Source: Rhodopseudomonas boonkerdii (lineage in GTDB: Bacteria; Pseudomonadota; Alphaproteobacteria; Rhizobiales; Xanthobacteraceae). From it: a stretch of DNA of 64,000 bases. The DNA is taken from assembly GCF_021184025.1 (NCBI RefSeq), contig NZ_CP036537.1, positions 4,340,001 through 4,404,000 of the forward strand, written 5' to 3'. Positions 1 through 8,467 of the stretch are shown here, in pieces (the stretch's first letter is position 1; each line of letters starts with the position of its first letter). The translations under genes were made by a program, and so were the position numbers. The notes under the pieces were generated by a model. The model was given only the letters and a program-made list of their open reading frames with translations, was not told where the DNA came from and made no database searches.

Positions 1-355
1 CGTGCCAGTGGCGGGCGACACCGTTCACGGACCCCATCGACAGACTATGGTCGCCGCCGATGAAGATCGGAAGCGCGCCGGACGCGGACAGCCCATAGGC
101 GCGTGCACTGAGCGCCTGAACATAGGCCTGGATGTCACGATAATGTTTCGCATTGTCCGGCGGCGGATCCTCGCTCACCGGCTTCGGCGGGGCGAGATTG
201 CCGTGGTCCTCGACGACGAAGCCCAACTCTTCCAGAAGCGGTTTGAGCCCGGCCGTCCGCATCGCATCCGGCCCCATCAGCGTGCCGAGTTGCGATGCGC
301 CAATCTCCACCGGCGCCCCGAGCAAGGCAATACGATTCGAACGAAAACGGCTCAT
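1..355 (-). CDS. rocF: Arginase (ureohydrolase family), N-terminal part, cut by window edge
   Basis: About 118 N-terminal residues are present; the rest lies beyond the left edge. The protein starts MSRFRSNRIALLGAPVEIGA and ends at the edge with the GGDHS motif followed by LSMGSVNG. In arginases the histidine of GGDHS is a manganese ligand, so this is the family that hydrolyses arginine to ornithine and urea. The opening segment with a GAPVEIGA strand and a GPDAMR loop also fits arginase better than agmatinase. It is divergent from glgX, with 153 bases between the two starts. Only the first third is visible, so the exact substrate rests on family resemblance. Confidence 0.85.
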   Translation of the reverse strand, partial: MSRFRSNRIALLGAPVEIGASQLGTLMGPDAMRTAGLKPLLEELGFVVEDHGNLAPPKPVSEDPPPDNAKHYRDIQAYVQALSARAYGLSASGALPIFIGGDHSLSMGSVNGVARHWH

Positions 356-508
356 GCATCAGCTCCTGAAACGCCACGCGCCCGTCATCGCGGCGCGGCA
401 GGATCGTGAAAATAATCTCCGAAATGCGCGTGCCGCAGCGCAACGCAATCGAACGCCCGCCGTTATAATGCGCGTTTCATTTCATCATTTTAACCGAATG
501 GGGCAATC

Positions 509-2611
509 GTGAGCAAAGCTGTCGAGGAAGGCCTCCCCTATCCGCTGGGCGCGCATTGGGATGGCAACGGGACCAATTTTGCACTGTTCTCGGCCAACGC
601 TACCAGGGTCGAAGTCTGCCTGTTCGACGGCGACAAGGAAACCCGAATCGAACTGCCGGAATATACCGACGAAATCTTCCACGGCTATCTGCCCGAAGTC
701 GGCCCGGGTCAATTCTACGGTTACCGCGTTCACGGTCCCTACGAGCCGGAGAAAGGCCACCGCTTCAATCCGAACAAGCTGCTGCTCGATCCCTACGCGC
801 GTGCCCATGCGGGCACGCTGACATGGGACCCCGCCGTGTTCGGATACAAGATGGAGACCGGTAACGATCTCACTTTCGACGAGCGTGACTCCGCGCCCTT
901 CATGCCGAAATGCGTGGTGGTCGATCGCGATTTCGACTGGACCGGTGAAGCTGGCCGCCAGCCTGTGCCATGGGATCGCACCATCGTCTACGAGACGCAT
1001 GTGAAGGGCTTCACCAAACTTAACCCGAACGTGCCGGAGACGCTGCGTGGAACCTATGCCGGATTCGGCAGCAAGGCCGTCGTCGATTATCTCTGCGATC
1101 TCGGCATCACCTCGGTCGAGCTTCTGCCGGTCCACACCTTCATCAACGACGACTATCTGCTGAAAAAGAAGCTGGTCAACTACTGGGGTTACAACACCAT
1201 CGGCTTCTTCGCGCCAGATCCGCGTTACGCCGCGGATGTGCCGAATTCGTTGCGCGAATTCAAGGAAATGGTGGCGGCGCTGCATGCCGGCGGCCTCGAG
1301 GTGATCCTCGACGTGGTCTATAACCACACTGCCGAAGGCAATGAGCTCGGCCCGACACTCTCCTTCAAGGGGATCGACAATGCCAGCTATTACCGGCTGA
1401 TGCCGGACAAACCGCGCTACTACATCAACGACACCGGCACGGGTAACACCGTCAATCTCTCCCATGCGAATGTCATTCGCATGGTGACGGACAGCCTGCG
1501 ATACTGGGTCCGCGAGATGCATATCGACGGTTTCCGCTTCGATCTCGGCACCATTCTCGCTCGTGAAGTCTATGGCTTCACCGAACAGAGCGGTTTCTTG
1601 AAAGCGGTCAATCAGGATCCGCTGCTCACCACCGTCAAGCTGATCGCGGAGCCGTGGGATATCGGCCCCGGCGGCTATCAGGTCGGCGGCTTCCCGCCCG
1701 GCTGGGCGGAATGGAATGACAAGTTTCGCGACACGATCCGGGATTTCTGGCGCGGAGAGGCGCCGGTTTCAGCGCTCGCACCACGGCTCTCGGCATCGGC
1801 CGACCTGTTCAACCATCAGGGCCGCCGCGCCTGGGCCAGCGTCAATTTCGTCACCGCCCATGACGGCTTCACGCTGAACGACTGCGTCAGCTACAACGAG
1901 AAGCACAACGAAGCCAATGGCGAGAACAACAAGGACGGTCAGTCGGATAACCGCTCGTGGAATTGCGGAGCGGAAGGGCCGACCGACAACAAGGACATCG
2001 TCGCGCTGCGTGAGCGCCAGAAGCGCAACATGCTCGCAACACTGCTCTTCGCGCAGGGCACGCCGATGCTGCTTGGCGGCGACGAATTCGGCCGCACGCA
2101 GAAGGGCAATAACAACGCCTATTGCCAGGACAACGAGATTTCCTGGTTCGACTGGACATGGACCGAGGACGGCAAAGACCTGCACGCTTTCACCAAGCGC
2201 CTGATCGGCCTACTCGGCGATTGCTCGGTGCTGCGCCGTTCGCGTTTCCTGACCGGCGAGCACGATCCGCATCTCGACGTTTGCGACGTCACCTGGATCA
2301 ATGCCAATGGCGGGCCGATGCAGCAAGAGCATTGGGAAGACGGCAATGTGAAATGCTTCGGCATGCTGCTCGACGGCCGCGCACAGAAGACCGGCATCCG
2401 CAAGCAGGCGGACGACCAGACCATGCTGCTCATTCTCAACGGCTTCGAGGGGCTGGTGGATTTCACCATGCCGGAAGCTTTTGGCGGCAAGGGCTGGGAA
2501 CTTCTGGTCGACACCAACATCCCTGATGCGCCGGGCGGCCAGACTTTCCCGTTCGGCAACATGTATCAGGTCACGGGACGCTCGTTACTGCTGATGTCGC
2601 TGCAGAAGTGA
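509..2611 (+). CDS. glgX: Glycogen debranching enzyme GlgX (isoamylase type)
   Basis: A 700-residue GH13 enzyme that hydrolyses alpha-1,6 branches in glycogen after phosphorylase has shortened the outer chains; cytoplasmic. The N-terminal CBM48-like domain (about residues 8-130) is followed by the catalytic barrel with all four conserved regions: DVVYNHT at 268-274, GFRFDLG at 341-347 (nucleophile Asp345), IAEPWD at 379-384 (acid Glu381) and FVTAHDG at 447-453. Length matches GlgX. The start is GTG at 509; I see no in-frame ATG nearby that fits better. Other glycogen genes are not adjacent here, so it is not in a visible glg operon. It converges on the ABC permease that follows. Confidence 0.95.
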   Translation: MSKAVEEGLPYPLGAHWDGNGTNFALFSANATRVEVCLFDGDKETRIELPEYTDEIFHGYLPEVGPGQFYGYRVHGPYEPEKGHRFNPNKLLLDPYARAHAGTLTWDPAVFGYKMETGNDLTFDERDSAPFMPKCVVVDRDFDWTGEAGRQPVPWDRTIVYETHVKGFTKLNPNVPETLRGTYAGFGSKAVVDYLCDLGITSVELLPVHTFINDDYLLKKKLVNYWGYNTIGFFAPDPRYAADVPNSLREFKEMVAALHAGGLEVILDVVYNHTAEGNELGPTLSFKGIDNASYYRLMPDKPRYYINDTGTGNTVNLSHANVIRMVTDSLRYWVREMHIDGFRFDLGTILAREVYGFTEQSGFLKAVNQDPLLTTVKLIAEPWDIGPGGYQVGGFPPGWAEWNDKFRDTIRDFWRGEAPVSALAPRLSASADLFNHQGRRAWASVNFVTAHDGFTLNDCVSYNEKHNEANGENNKDGQSDNRSWNCGAEGPTDNKDIVALRERQKRNMLATLLFAQGTPMLLGGDEFGRTQKGNNNAYCQDNEISWFDWTWTEDGKDLHAFTKRLIGLLGDCSVLRRSRFLTGEHDPHLDVCDVTWINANGGPMQQEHWEDGNVKCFGMLLDGRAQKTGIRKQADDQTMLLILNGFEGLVDFTMPEAFGGKGWELLVDTNIPDAPGGQTFPFGNMYQVTGRSLLLMSLQK

Positions 2612-4135
2612 TTACGCGCGCGATGGACTGAGCTTCCACGCCAGCGCGACAATGCCGACCGTGAGCAAGCCGGAGATGGCCCCCGCAATCGGCACAAGCA
2701 GCGTGAGCACCGCCGTGGCCGCCCAGCCGATCGACGAGAATGCCTCGGCGAAGGTGGCAATGCGCGACGATGTCTGCCTTCGCCGGAACTGGCTTCGCTT
2801 CGCCTGCACACGAAACCATAGCTGGATCGACGTCGCCGATGCCGCAGCGACGACTGTCGCAAGAGCGGCAACGAGCGCCATATGCCAAGAGACCAGCGCA
2901 AGCGCCGCAATCAGCGGCGTGAAGATCGCGGCAATGCAGATCAGCACAACCTCGATCTTGGCGCCCAGCAGTTTCGCCGCCGGCAGCGGCGCGGTGGCGA
3001 CCAGATCGGCAGCGTCCTCGCCGGAAATCGTCAGCCAGGCAAGGCCGCCGGCAAGCTGTCCGGCCGCCATGACGATCACCGGCACCAGAACGACGAAAGC
3101 GCCGGCGCCCTCTCCGAAGCTCCGCCACAACATCAGGGCCGGAGGCAACAGATAGAGCAGCTGCATCAGGGTTTGCGACATCAGCCAGGGATCCCGCCAC
3201 AGCAGCTTGAATTCCTTGCGGCGTAACGCATGTCGGCGCGACATCGTACGGAACGGACGCAAAGCTCCCCTGTTTCGCGACGCCAGCTGCGGCGACGCGC
3301 TCGCGACGTAGCGGCTGAAGTGCGGCGAGAACAACGCCATGGTTACCCCGAGCAGAAGCAGCCCCGAGGCCAGCAACGGCAGCAGGAGGGCGACATCCCC
3401 GAGCATCGCTCGCGCCGGCCACCAGACCACACTTCCCGCATCCGGCGCGATGGCTGCCGCCGCGTCCGATGTCAGCACGGCGAAACGTGACAACGTGCCA
3501 TAGGACAGGATCGCCGCCACTTGCAGCGCGATGACGAAACCGGCGCCGGTGACGGCCGAGATGATTTGCGCGACCATGCGCGTGCGCGACGGACCGCAGA
3601 GTTCGAACAGCCCCACGGCAACAGCAATCGCGACAGCCGAGGCCGACAGGCCCATGGTGACGACGACGCCATATGCAGCAAACCATCGCGCGCCGCCGCC
3701 GATCACCAGGACGTTGATGAACGGCGTCGCCAGCATTATCGCCATGACGGTGACTGACAGCGCAATGGCCGCGATCCGCACGGAAAATACATTGGTGAGC
3801 GGCGCCGGAGACGACACGATAAGATCGAGATCTGCGCGCGCATAGAACACACGGGTCACCGACTCGATGGCCTGTGACAGGATCAACGCCCAGGCCAGAA
3901 AGACGCTCGCCGTGATGACGATGGCACTTTGCTGATCCAGCGGTGTCTGCACATCGGCGAAGCGGCCTACCACCCCATAGGCTGGCAGGTGCAGGAAGAT
4001 CGCGAGAACGATCAGCCAGAACGCCATACTGCGTGTCCGACGCCGGCGGCCGCCTGTCAGCATGCTCACCGTCTCGCGCCAGCCGAGCCGAAGCTCATGC
4101 CGTGCGAACCATAGGGCGCTGACCGCCGCGCTCAT
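2612..4135 (-). CDS. ABC-2 type transporter permease
   Basis: A 507-residue, strongly hydrophobic protein with roughly twelve apparent membrane segments, beginning near residue 40 and ending with a pair of helices at the C terminus. The start codon overlaps the end of the ATPase gene by 4 bases (ATGA arrangement), so the two are translationally coupled and form one exporter. No domain beyond ABC-2-like permease is recognisable to me. A hydrophilic loop rich in Arg and Lys lies near the middle (about residues 285-310). Substrate unknown. Confidence 0.75.
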   Translation of the reverse strand: MSAAVSALWFARHELRLGWRETVSMLTGGRRRRTRSMAFWLIVLAIFLHLPAYGVVGRFADVQTPLDQQSAIVITASVFLAWALILSQAIESVTRVFYARADLDLIVSSPAPLTNVFSVRIAAIALSVTVMAIMLATPFINVLVIGGGARWFAAYGVVVTMGLSASAVAIAVAVGLFELCGPSRTRMVAQIISAVTGAGFVIALQVAAILSYGTLSRFAVLTSDAAAAIAPDAGSVVWWPARAMLGDVALLLPLLASGLLLLGVTMALFSPHFSRYVASASPQLASRNRGALRPFRTMSRRHALRRKEFKLLWRDPWLMSQTLMQLLYLLPPALMLWRSFGEGAGAFVVLVPVIVMAAGQLAGGLAWLTISGEDAADLVATAPLPAAKLLGAKIEVVLICIAAIFTPLIAALALVSWHMALVAALATVVAAASATSIQLWFRVQAKRSQFRRRQTSSRIATFAEAFSSIGWAATAVLTLLVPIAGAISGLLTVGIVALAWKLSPSRA

Positions 4136-4884
4136 GCAGCAGCCGGAGCGTTTTCAACCAGCGCGACGAACATCTCTTCGAGACTGGTGTCGCTTTGTCC
4201 CACCTGCTGGCGTAATTCGGTGAGCGTGCCTTCTGCGATCAACCGCCCCGCCGCAATCACACCGATACGATCCGCCATACGCTCGGCGACCTCAAGAATG
4301 TGCGTCGTCATGATGACGGTGCAACCGCTACGCACGCGTGCTTGAAGCAGGCCCTTGACATGTCGTGCGGAGACCGCATCGAGGCCAGTGAGCGGTTCGT
4401 CGAGGATGATGAGTCTGGGATCGTGCACCAGCGCCCCGGCCAGCGCCACCTTCTGGCGCATACCCTTGGAAAATCCTTCGCAGCGCTCGTGCATATGCGC
4501 GGCGAGACCGAGCGAGGTTAGTAGCTCATGTGCCGCAGCGTCCGCCGAGGCGGCATCGCAGCCCCACAGGCCGGCGATGAATTCGAGGTATTCAAGTGGT
4601 GTCAGTTTGTCATAGATCATCGGCTCGTCAGAGACCCATGCCGTGATCTGCTTGGCGGCGACGGGATTCTTCAGCGCGTCGATCGTGGAGATCCGGATCG
4701 CGCCGGCATCGGGCGGCAACAATCCAGCGACCATGCGCAATGTCGTCGTCTTCCCGGCGCCATTGGCACCGAGCAACGCATAGAGCTCGCCAGCATAGAC
4801 CGTGAGATCGAGCGCATCGACCGCGAGCCGATCGAAACGTTTCGTTAACCCTCGCAGTTCGAGAGCTGTCGTCCGCGCGATCAT
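4132..4884 (-). CDS. ABC transporter ATP-binding protein
   Basis: A 250-residue ABC ATPase. Counting from the chosen start, Walker A is GANGAGKT at 39-46, the signature is FSKGMRQ at 138-144, and Walker B is LIILDEP at 158-164, followed by a D-loop-like TGLDA. The SKGMRQ-type signature is typical of ABC-2 exporters (drug, antibiotic or polysaccharide type). The start at 4884 has GGAG seven bases upstream; an in-frame ATG at 4920 lacks support. It overlaps the permease gene by 4 bases. Substrate cannot be told from sequence. Confidence 0.88.
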   Translation of the reverse strand: MIARTTALELRGLTKRFDRLAVDALDLTVYAGELYALLGANGAGKTTTLRMVAGLLPPDAGAIRISTIDALKNPVAAKQITAWVSDEPMIYDKLTPLEYLEFIAGLWGCDAASADAAAHELLTSLGLAAHMHERCEGFSKGMRQKVALAGALVHDPRLIILDEPLTGLDAVSARHVKGLLQARVRSGCTVIMTTHILEVAERMADRIGVIAAGRLIAEGTLTELRQQVGQSDTSLEEMFVALVENAPAAA

Positions 4885-5130
4885 CGTCTGGCTCCAAGCG
4901 TTGACGTAACCAGCATGCAACGCAGACGTTTCGCCGCGGTGAATGCGATCGCCAGAACTGCGACCCGAGCGAACTTGTTTGCGTAGTTATGTACCGATCA
5001 AAACAAATCGATTCATCATGCCAAACGGTTGTTCATCGGTGTCTCTTCACAATCGAAATACAATTACCTAAAACACAATCTAAACAACGCAACCTCGAAT
5101 AGATTCAATCCTGATTGGATCCGGAGCGTG

Positions 5131-5826
5131 ATGATGACACGGCACGCCGTCCTGAAAATGCCGACCATTTCCGATTTCGACGCGTCTAGCTTCCTCTCGA
5201 CGCCGGGCGCCGGCAAGACCATCGTCGATCATCGCAAGAATCAGACCATCTTCGGACAAGGCGATAATGCCAATACCGTGTTCTTCATCCTGCAGGGGCG
5301 GATCAAACTCACGGTCATTTCCGAACAGGGCAAGGAAGCTGTGGTCGGCCTGCTCGAGCCCGGTCAGTTCTTCGGCGAGTGCTGCCTGAACGGCATTCCG
5401 ATGCGGACGTCGACGGCGACCGCGATGGAAGACAGCACCATCACAGTGATCAACAAGGCAACGATGCTGGCAACCTTGCGCGACGAACCGGCCATGGCCG
5501 AATTCTTCATGGCTTACCTTTTGGCGCGCAACAGCCGCATCGAGGAAGACCTCGTCGATCAACTTTTCAACTCGAGCGAAAAGCGTCTTGCGCGATTGTT
5601 GTTGATTCTCGCTCGCTTTGGCGAGCACGGAAGTCGGCCCATCGACATCGATATCAGTCAAGAAACGCTCGCCGAAATGATCGGCACCACGCGTTCGCGC
5701 GTCAGCTACTTCATGAACAAGTTCCGGCGCCTTGGCTTCATCAGCTATGATGCCAAAATTCAGGTGCATGAATCGCTGCTCGATGCGATGTCCAGCGACA
5801 ATGTTTTGGCCCAGCAGGCTACCTAG
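5131..5826 (+). CDS. Crp/Fnr family transcriptional regulator
   Basis: About 230 residues: an N-terminal cyclic-nucleotide-binding-like barrel (phrases such as GQFFGECCLNG) and a C-terminal winged helix with the recognition region ETLAEMIGTTRSRVSYFM. No N-terminal cysteine cluster typical of FNR is present, so an oxygen-sensing Fe-S role is unlikely. Two adjacent ATG codons at 5131 and 5134 lie just after GGAG (5123-5126); 5134 has the better spacing, and an ATG at 5029 has no ribosome site. The gene converges with the downstream LysR gene, overlapping its end by 4 bases. The ligand is unknown. Confidence 0.88.
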   Translation: MMTRHAVLKMPTISDFDASSFLSTPGAGKTIVDHRKNQTIFGQGDNANTVFFILQGRIKLTVISEQGKEAVVGLLEPGQFFGECCLNGIPMRTSTATAMEDSTITVINKATMLATLRDEPAMAEFFMAYLLARNSRIEEDLVDQLFNSSEKRLARLLLILARFGEHGSRPIDIDISQETLAEMIGTTRSRVSYFMNKFRRLGFISYDAKIQVHESLLDAMSSDNVLAQQAT

Positions 5827-6731
5827 AGACCCGCATCCCAGCTCGGGGTGCCGCTGAAGCGTGCGACGAGAAAATCGATAAACAACCGCACTTTCACCGC
5901 AAGGTGACGCGTCGGCGGATAGATCGCATAAAGCGTCAGTGGCGGCGCCTTGTATCCTTTGAGAATCCGCTTCAACGAACCTTCACGCAGGGCATCGCCC
6001 GCGATGAACGTCGGCAACAGCGCAATGCCCCTGCTTCTCACTGCGGCATCGCGCAACACCTCGGCATTGTTGACGCATAGCGACCAGCTCGGCTGAATCC
6101 AGTGATCACCATCCTTGCCGGTGAATTTCCACTGGTTGCCGGTGAGCAGAAAGCCGTAGGTGAGCAAGACGTGCCGGCGCAGCTCCTCGGGAACCTTGGG
6201 CGTGCCGTGCTTCTGTAGATAGTCCGGCGAAGCGCAGACCGCGCGATCGATGGCGACGATTTTCCGTGCAATCAGGCTCGACGATTCCAGATCGGCGATG
6301 CGCAGGGTAACGTCGAAGCCACCCTGCATCGGATCGACCTGATCGTCCGACAGCACAAGCTGAATTTGTAGCTCCGGGCACGCCCCCATGAAGTCCGCAA
6401 CCGCGGGTCCGAGCTGGAGCGTGCCGAACGACATCGGCGCGTTGACTCGCAGCAGCCCGCGCGGCGACGACTGCGCCTGCGCCACCGCCTGATCTGCAGC
6501 ATCGAGATCGGCGAGAATGGTCAGCGTGCGCTCGAAATAGGCCTGGCCGCTCTCGGTCGGACTGGCGTGGCGCGTGGTGCGGTTCAGCAACTGAACGCCA
6601 AGGCTCTCCTCAAGCTCGCCGACATATTTCGAGATGGCCGACCGCGACAAACGCAACTGCCGCCCCGCTTCCGAGAAGCTTCCGAGTTCGACCACCTTCA
6701 CGAAGGCGCGCAGGCTGTCGAGTTTATCCAT
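5823..6731 (-). CDS. LysR family transcriptional regulator
   Basis: 302 residues with an N-terminal winged helix (MDKLDSLRAFVKVVELGSFS, then RSAISKYVGELEESLGV) and a type-2 periplasmic-binding-like effector domain. It is divergent from the dioxygenase/esterase pair starting at 6861, with 129 bases between the starts, the usual arrangement for a LysR regulator controlling its neighbour. The shared intergenic region has two ATTGTC direct repeats (around 6745 and 6787) that could be binding half-sites, though I cannot confirm this. The likely inducer is a quinone or aromatic electrophile, by analogy to MhqR-controlled loci that carry the same enzyme pair. Confidence 0.88.
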   Translation of the reverse strand: MDKLDSLRAFVKVVELGSFSEAGRQLRLSRSAISKYVGELEESLGVQLLNRTTRHASPTESGQAYFERTLTILADLDAADQAVAQAQSSPRGLLRVNAPMSFGTLQLGPAVADFMGACPELQIQLVLSDDQVDPMQGGFDVTLRIADLESSSLIARKIVAIDRAVCASPDYLQKHGTPKVPEELRRHVLLTYGFLLTGNQWKFTGKDGDHWIQPSWSLCVNNAEVLRDAAVRSRGIALLPTFIAGDALREGSLKRILKGYKAPPLTLYAIYPPTRHLAVKVRLFIDFLVARFSGTPSWDAGL

Positions 6732-6860
6732 GTGTTATTTCCCAATTGTCCTCAAATCATAGACAGTTATGTCACAAGAAGCCAGATTGTCTTTGAAATG
6801 GAACGCCCCAATTATCCCCGCAACGGAGGACGAACGCCCTCCCACACCGGAGACAAAACC

Positions 6861-7802
6861 ATGTCAGGAATCCATCACGTCACCGCCATCGCCGGGCCCG
6901 CACTGCGCAATTTCGACTTCTATACGCGCGCCCTAGGCCTGCGCTTCGTCAAGAAGACCGTTAATTTCGACGATCCCGGCACCTATCACTTCTATTACGG
7001 CGACGAGACCGGCCGGCCGGGCACGATCCTGACGTTCTTCCCGTGGGAGCATGCCGCGCCCGGTCGCGGCGGTGTCGGCCAGACCCAACAGACCGCGTTC
7101 CGCGTGCCGGCCAGTTCACTTGGTTACTGGACGCATCGCTTCATCGAACAGGGCATCGCCCATGAGGCGCTCGAAAAGCGTTTTGGTGAGAGCGTGCTGC
7201 CTTTCGCCGATCCGGACGGCATGAGCCTCGCGCTCGTCGGCGTAGCCGATGCGGCGAGCGAAGCCGGCTGGAGCAATGGCGACATCCCGGCAGAACATGC
7301 GATCCGCGGCTTCCATGGCGTGACGCTACTGCTGGAGAAAGCCGAGAAGACGAGCGCAATCCTCACCGACGTGTTCGGCTTCAAGGAAGTCGCCCGCGAA
7401 GGCTCGATCATCCGCCTCGCCGGCGATGCGCGCGAAGGCGCTGTGGTCGATATCTATGAGGCTGGCGGTTTCCTGCCGGGGCGGCAGGGCCGCGGTTCGG
7501 TGCATCATGTCGCCTTCCGCGCAAAGGATGACGCCGAGCAAGCCGAGATGAGCCGCAAGCTCGTCGAAGTCCACGGCCAGCACGTGACGGAGCAAAAGGA
7601 CCGCAACTACTTCCGCTCGGTCTATTTCCGCGAGCCCGGCGGCGTGCTGTTCGAGATCGCCACCGATGTTCCCGGCTTTGCCGTGGACGAGCCCGTCGAG
7701 TCCCTCGGCGAACACCTGAAGCTGCCGGCTTTTCTGGAAAAGCATCGCGGCGACATCGAGCGCGTGTTGCCGCCGCTCACAACGAACGAGGTGACGGCAT
7801 GA
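6861..7802 (+). CDS. mhqO: Ring-cleaving dioxygenase, glyoxalase/VOC family (MhqO-like)
   Basis: 313 residues with two vicinal-oxygen-chelate repeats. The first opens MSGIHHVTAIAG and the second HGVTLLLEKA at about residue 152; metal-ligand candidates are His in IHHV, His in SVHHVAFR and Glu in GGVLFEIATD. The family includes Bacillus MhqO/MhqA, hydroquinone-linked dioxygenases induced by quinones. The stop codon overlaps the start of the esterase gene (ATGA), so the two are one operon. The start at 6861 is chosen because it begins the domain; a much longer upstream reading frame runs through the promoter region and into the divergent LysR gene. Confidence 0.87.
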   Translation: MSGIHHVTAIAGPALRNFDFYTRALGLRFVKKTVNFDDPGTYHFYYGDETGRPGTILTFFPWEHAAPGRGGVGQTQQTAFRVPASSLGYWTHRFIEQGIAHEALEKRFGESVLPFADPDGMSLALVGVADAASEAGWSNGDIPAEHAIRGFHGVTLLLEKAEKTSAILTDVFGFKEVAREGSIIRLAGDAREGAVVDIYEAGGFLPGRQGRGSVHHVAFRAKDDAEQAEMSRKLVEVHGQHVTEQKDRNYFRSVYFREPGGVLFEIATDVPGFAVDEPVESLGEHLKLPAFLEKHRGDIERVLPPLTTNEVTA

Positions 7803-8434
7803 CCGATCTGTCTCACATCCATCGCTTTGTGCCGGGCAACCGGCACGAAGCCACACCGCTCCTGCTGCTGCATGGGACGGGCGGCGACGAGAACGATCTC
7901 CTTCCGCTAGGTCAGGCTGTCGCACCGGGCGCGTCGCTGCTATCACCGCGCGGCCAGGTTTTGGAGCACGGCATGCCACGCTTCTTCCGCCGGTTGGCGG
8001 AAGGTGTGTTCGACGAGGACGACGTGCGTGGCCGCGCCGATGAACTGGCAGATTTCGTCAACGATGCTCGCAAGCGTTACGGCCTGCCTGCGCCCATTGC
8101 GCTCGGCTATTCCAATGGCGCGAACATCGCTGCGGCCATGTTGCTGCTGCGACCGGAGATTCTGGCTGGTGCGATCCTGCTTCGTGCGATGGTGCCGCTG
8201 AGCAGTCCGCCTGCGGTCAACCTTGCAGGCAAGCAGGTGCTGATCGTCTCGGGGAAATTCGATCCGATCATTCCCGCCAGCAACGCGCAGCGACTGGCAG
8301 CCACGTTAGCAGACGCCGGTGCTGATGTGCTGCATCGTATTCTGCCAATCGGACACCAGTTGTCGCAGGCGGATCTGACTGTGGCGCAGGAGTGGTTGCG
8401 GAGCACGAACCGTGCAAGAGACACAGCTGCCTAA
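7799..8434 (+). CDS. mhqD: Alpha/beta hydrolase, phospholipase/carboxylesterase family (MhqD-like)
   Basis: 211 residues. The oxyanion region is LLLLHGTGGDEND, the nucleophile elbow GYSNGAN carries the catalytic Ser, and the probable His is in PIGHQLS near the C terminus with Asp in KFDPIIP. Size and motifs fit the abhydrolase_2 esterases; MhqD from quinone-resistance operons is the closest named member. It is translationally coupled to the dioxygenase (4-base overlap), supporting a joint role in detoxifying quinones or a related aromatic ester. Confidence 0.87.
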   Translation: MTDLSHIHRFVPGNRHEATPLLLLHGTGGDENDLLPLGQAVAPGASLLSPRGQVLEHGMPRFFRRLAEGVFDEDDVRGRADELADFVNDARKRYGLPAPIALGYSNGANIAAAMLLLRPEILAGAILLRAMVPLSSPPAVNLAGKQVLIVSGKFDPIIPASNAQRLAATLADAGADVLHRILPIGHQLSQADLTVAQEWLRSTNRARDTAA

Positions 8435-8460
8435 CCTCTCCACGATGCGGGGAGAGGTTA
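8432..8460. terminator. Hairpin between convergent genes
   Basis: A 10-bp perfect stem (TAACCTCTCC with GGAGAGGTTA) around a 9-base loop sits between the convergent ends of the esterase and TPP-enzyme genes. There is no clear T-run on either side, so its role as a terminator is likely but not certain. A similar GGGGAGAGGTTAA string recurs at about 41340. Confidence 0.45.
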
Positions 8461-8467
8461 AATAAGA

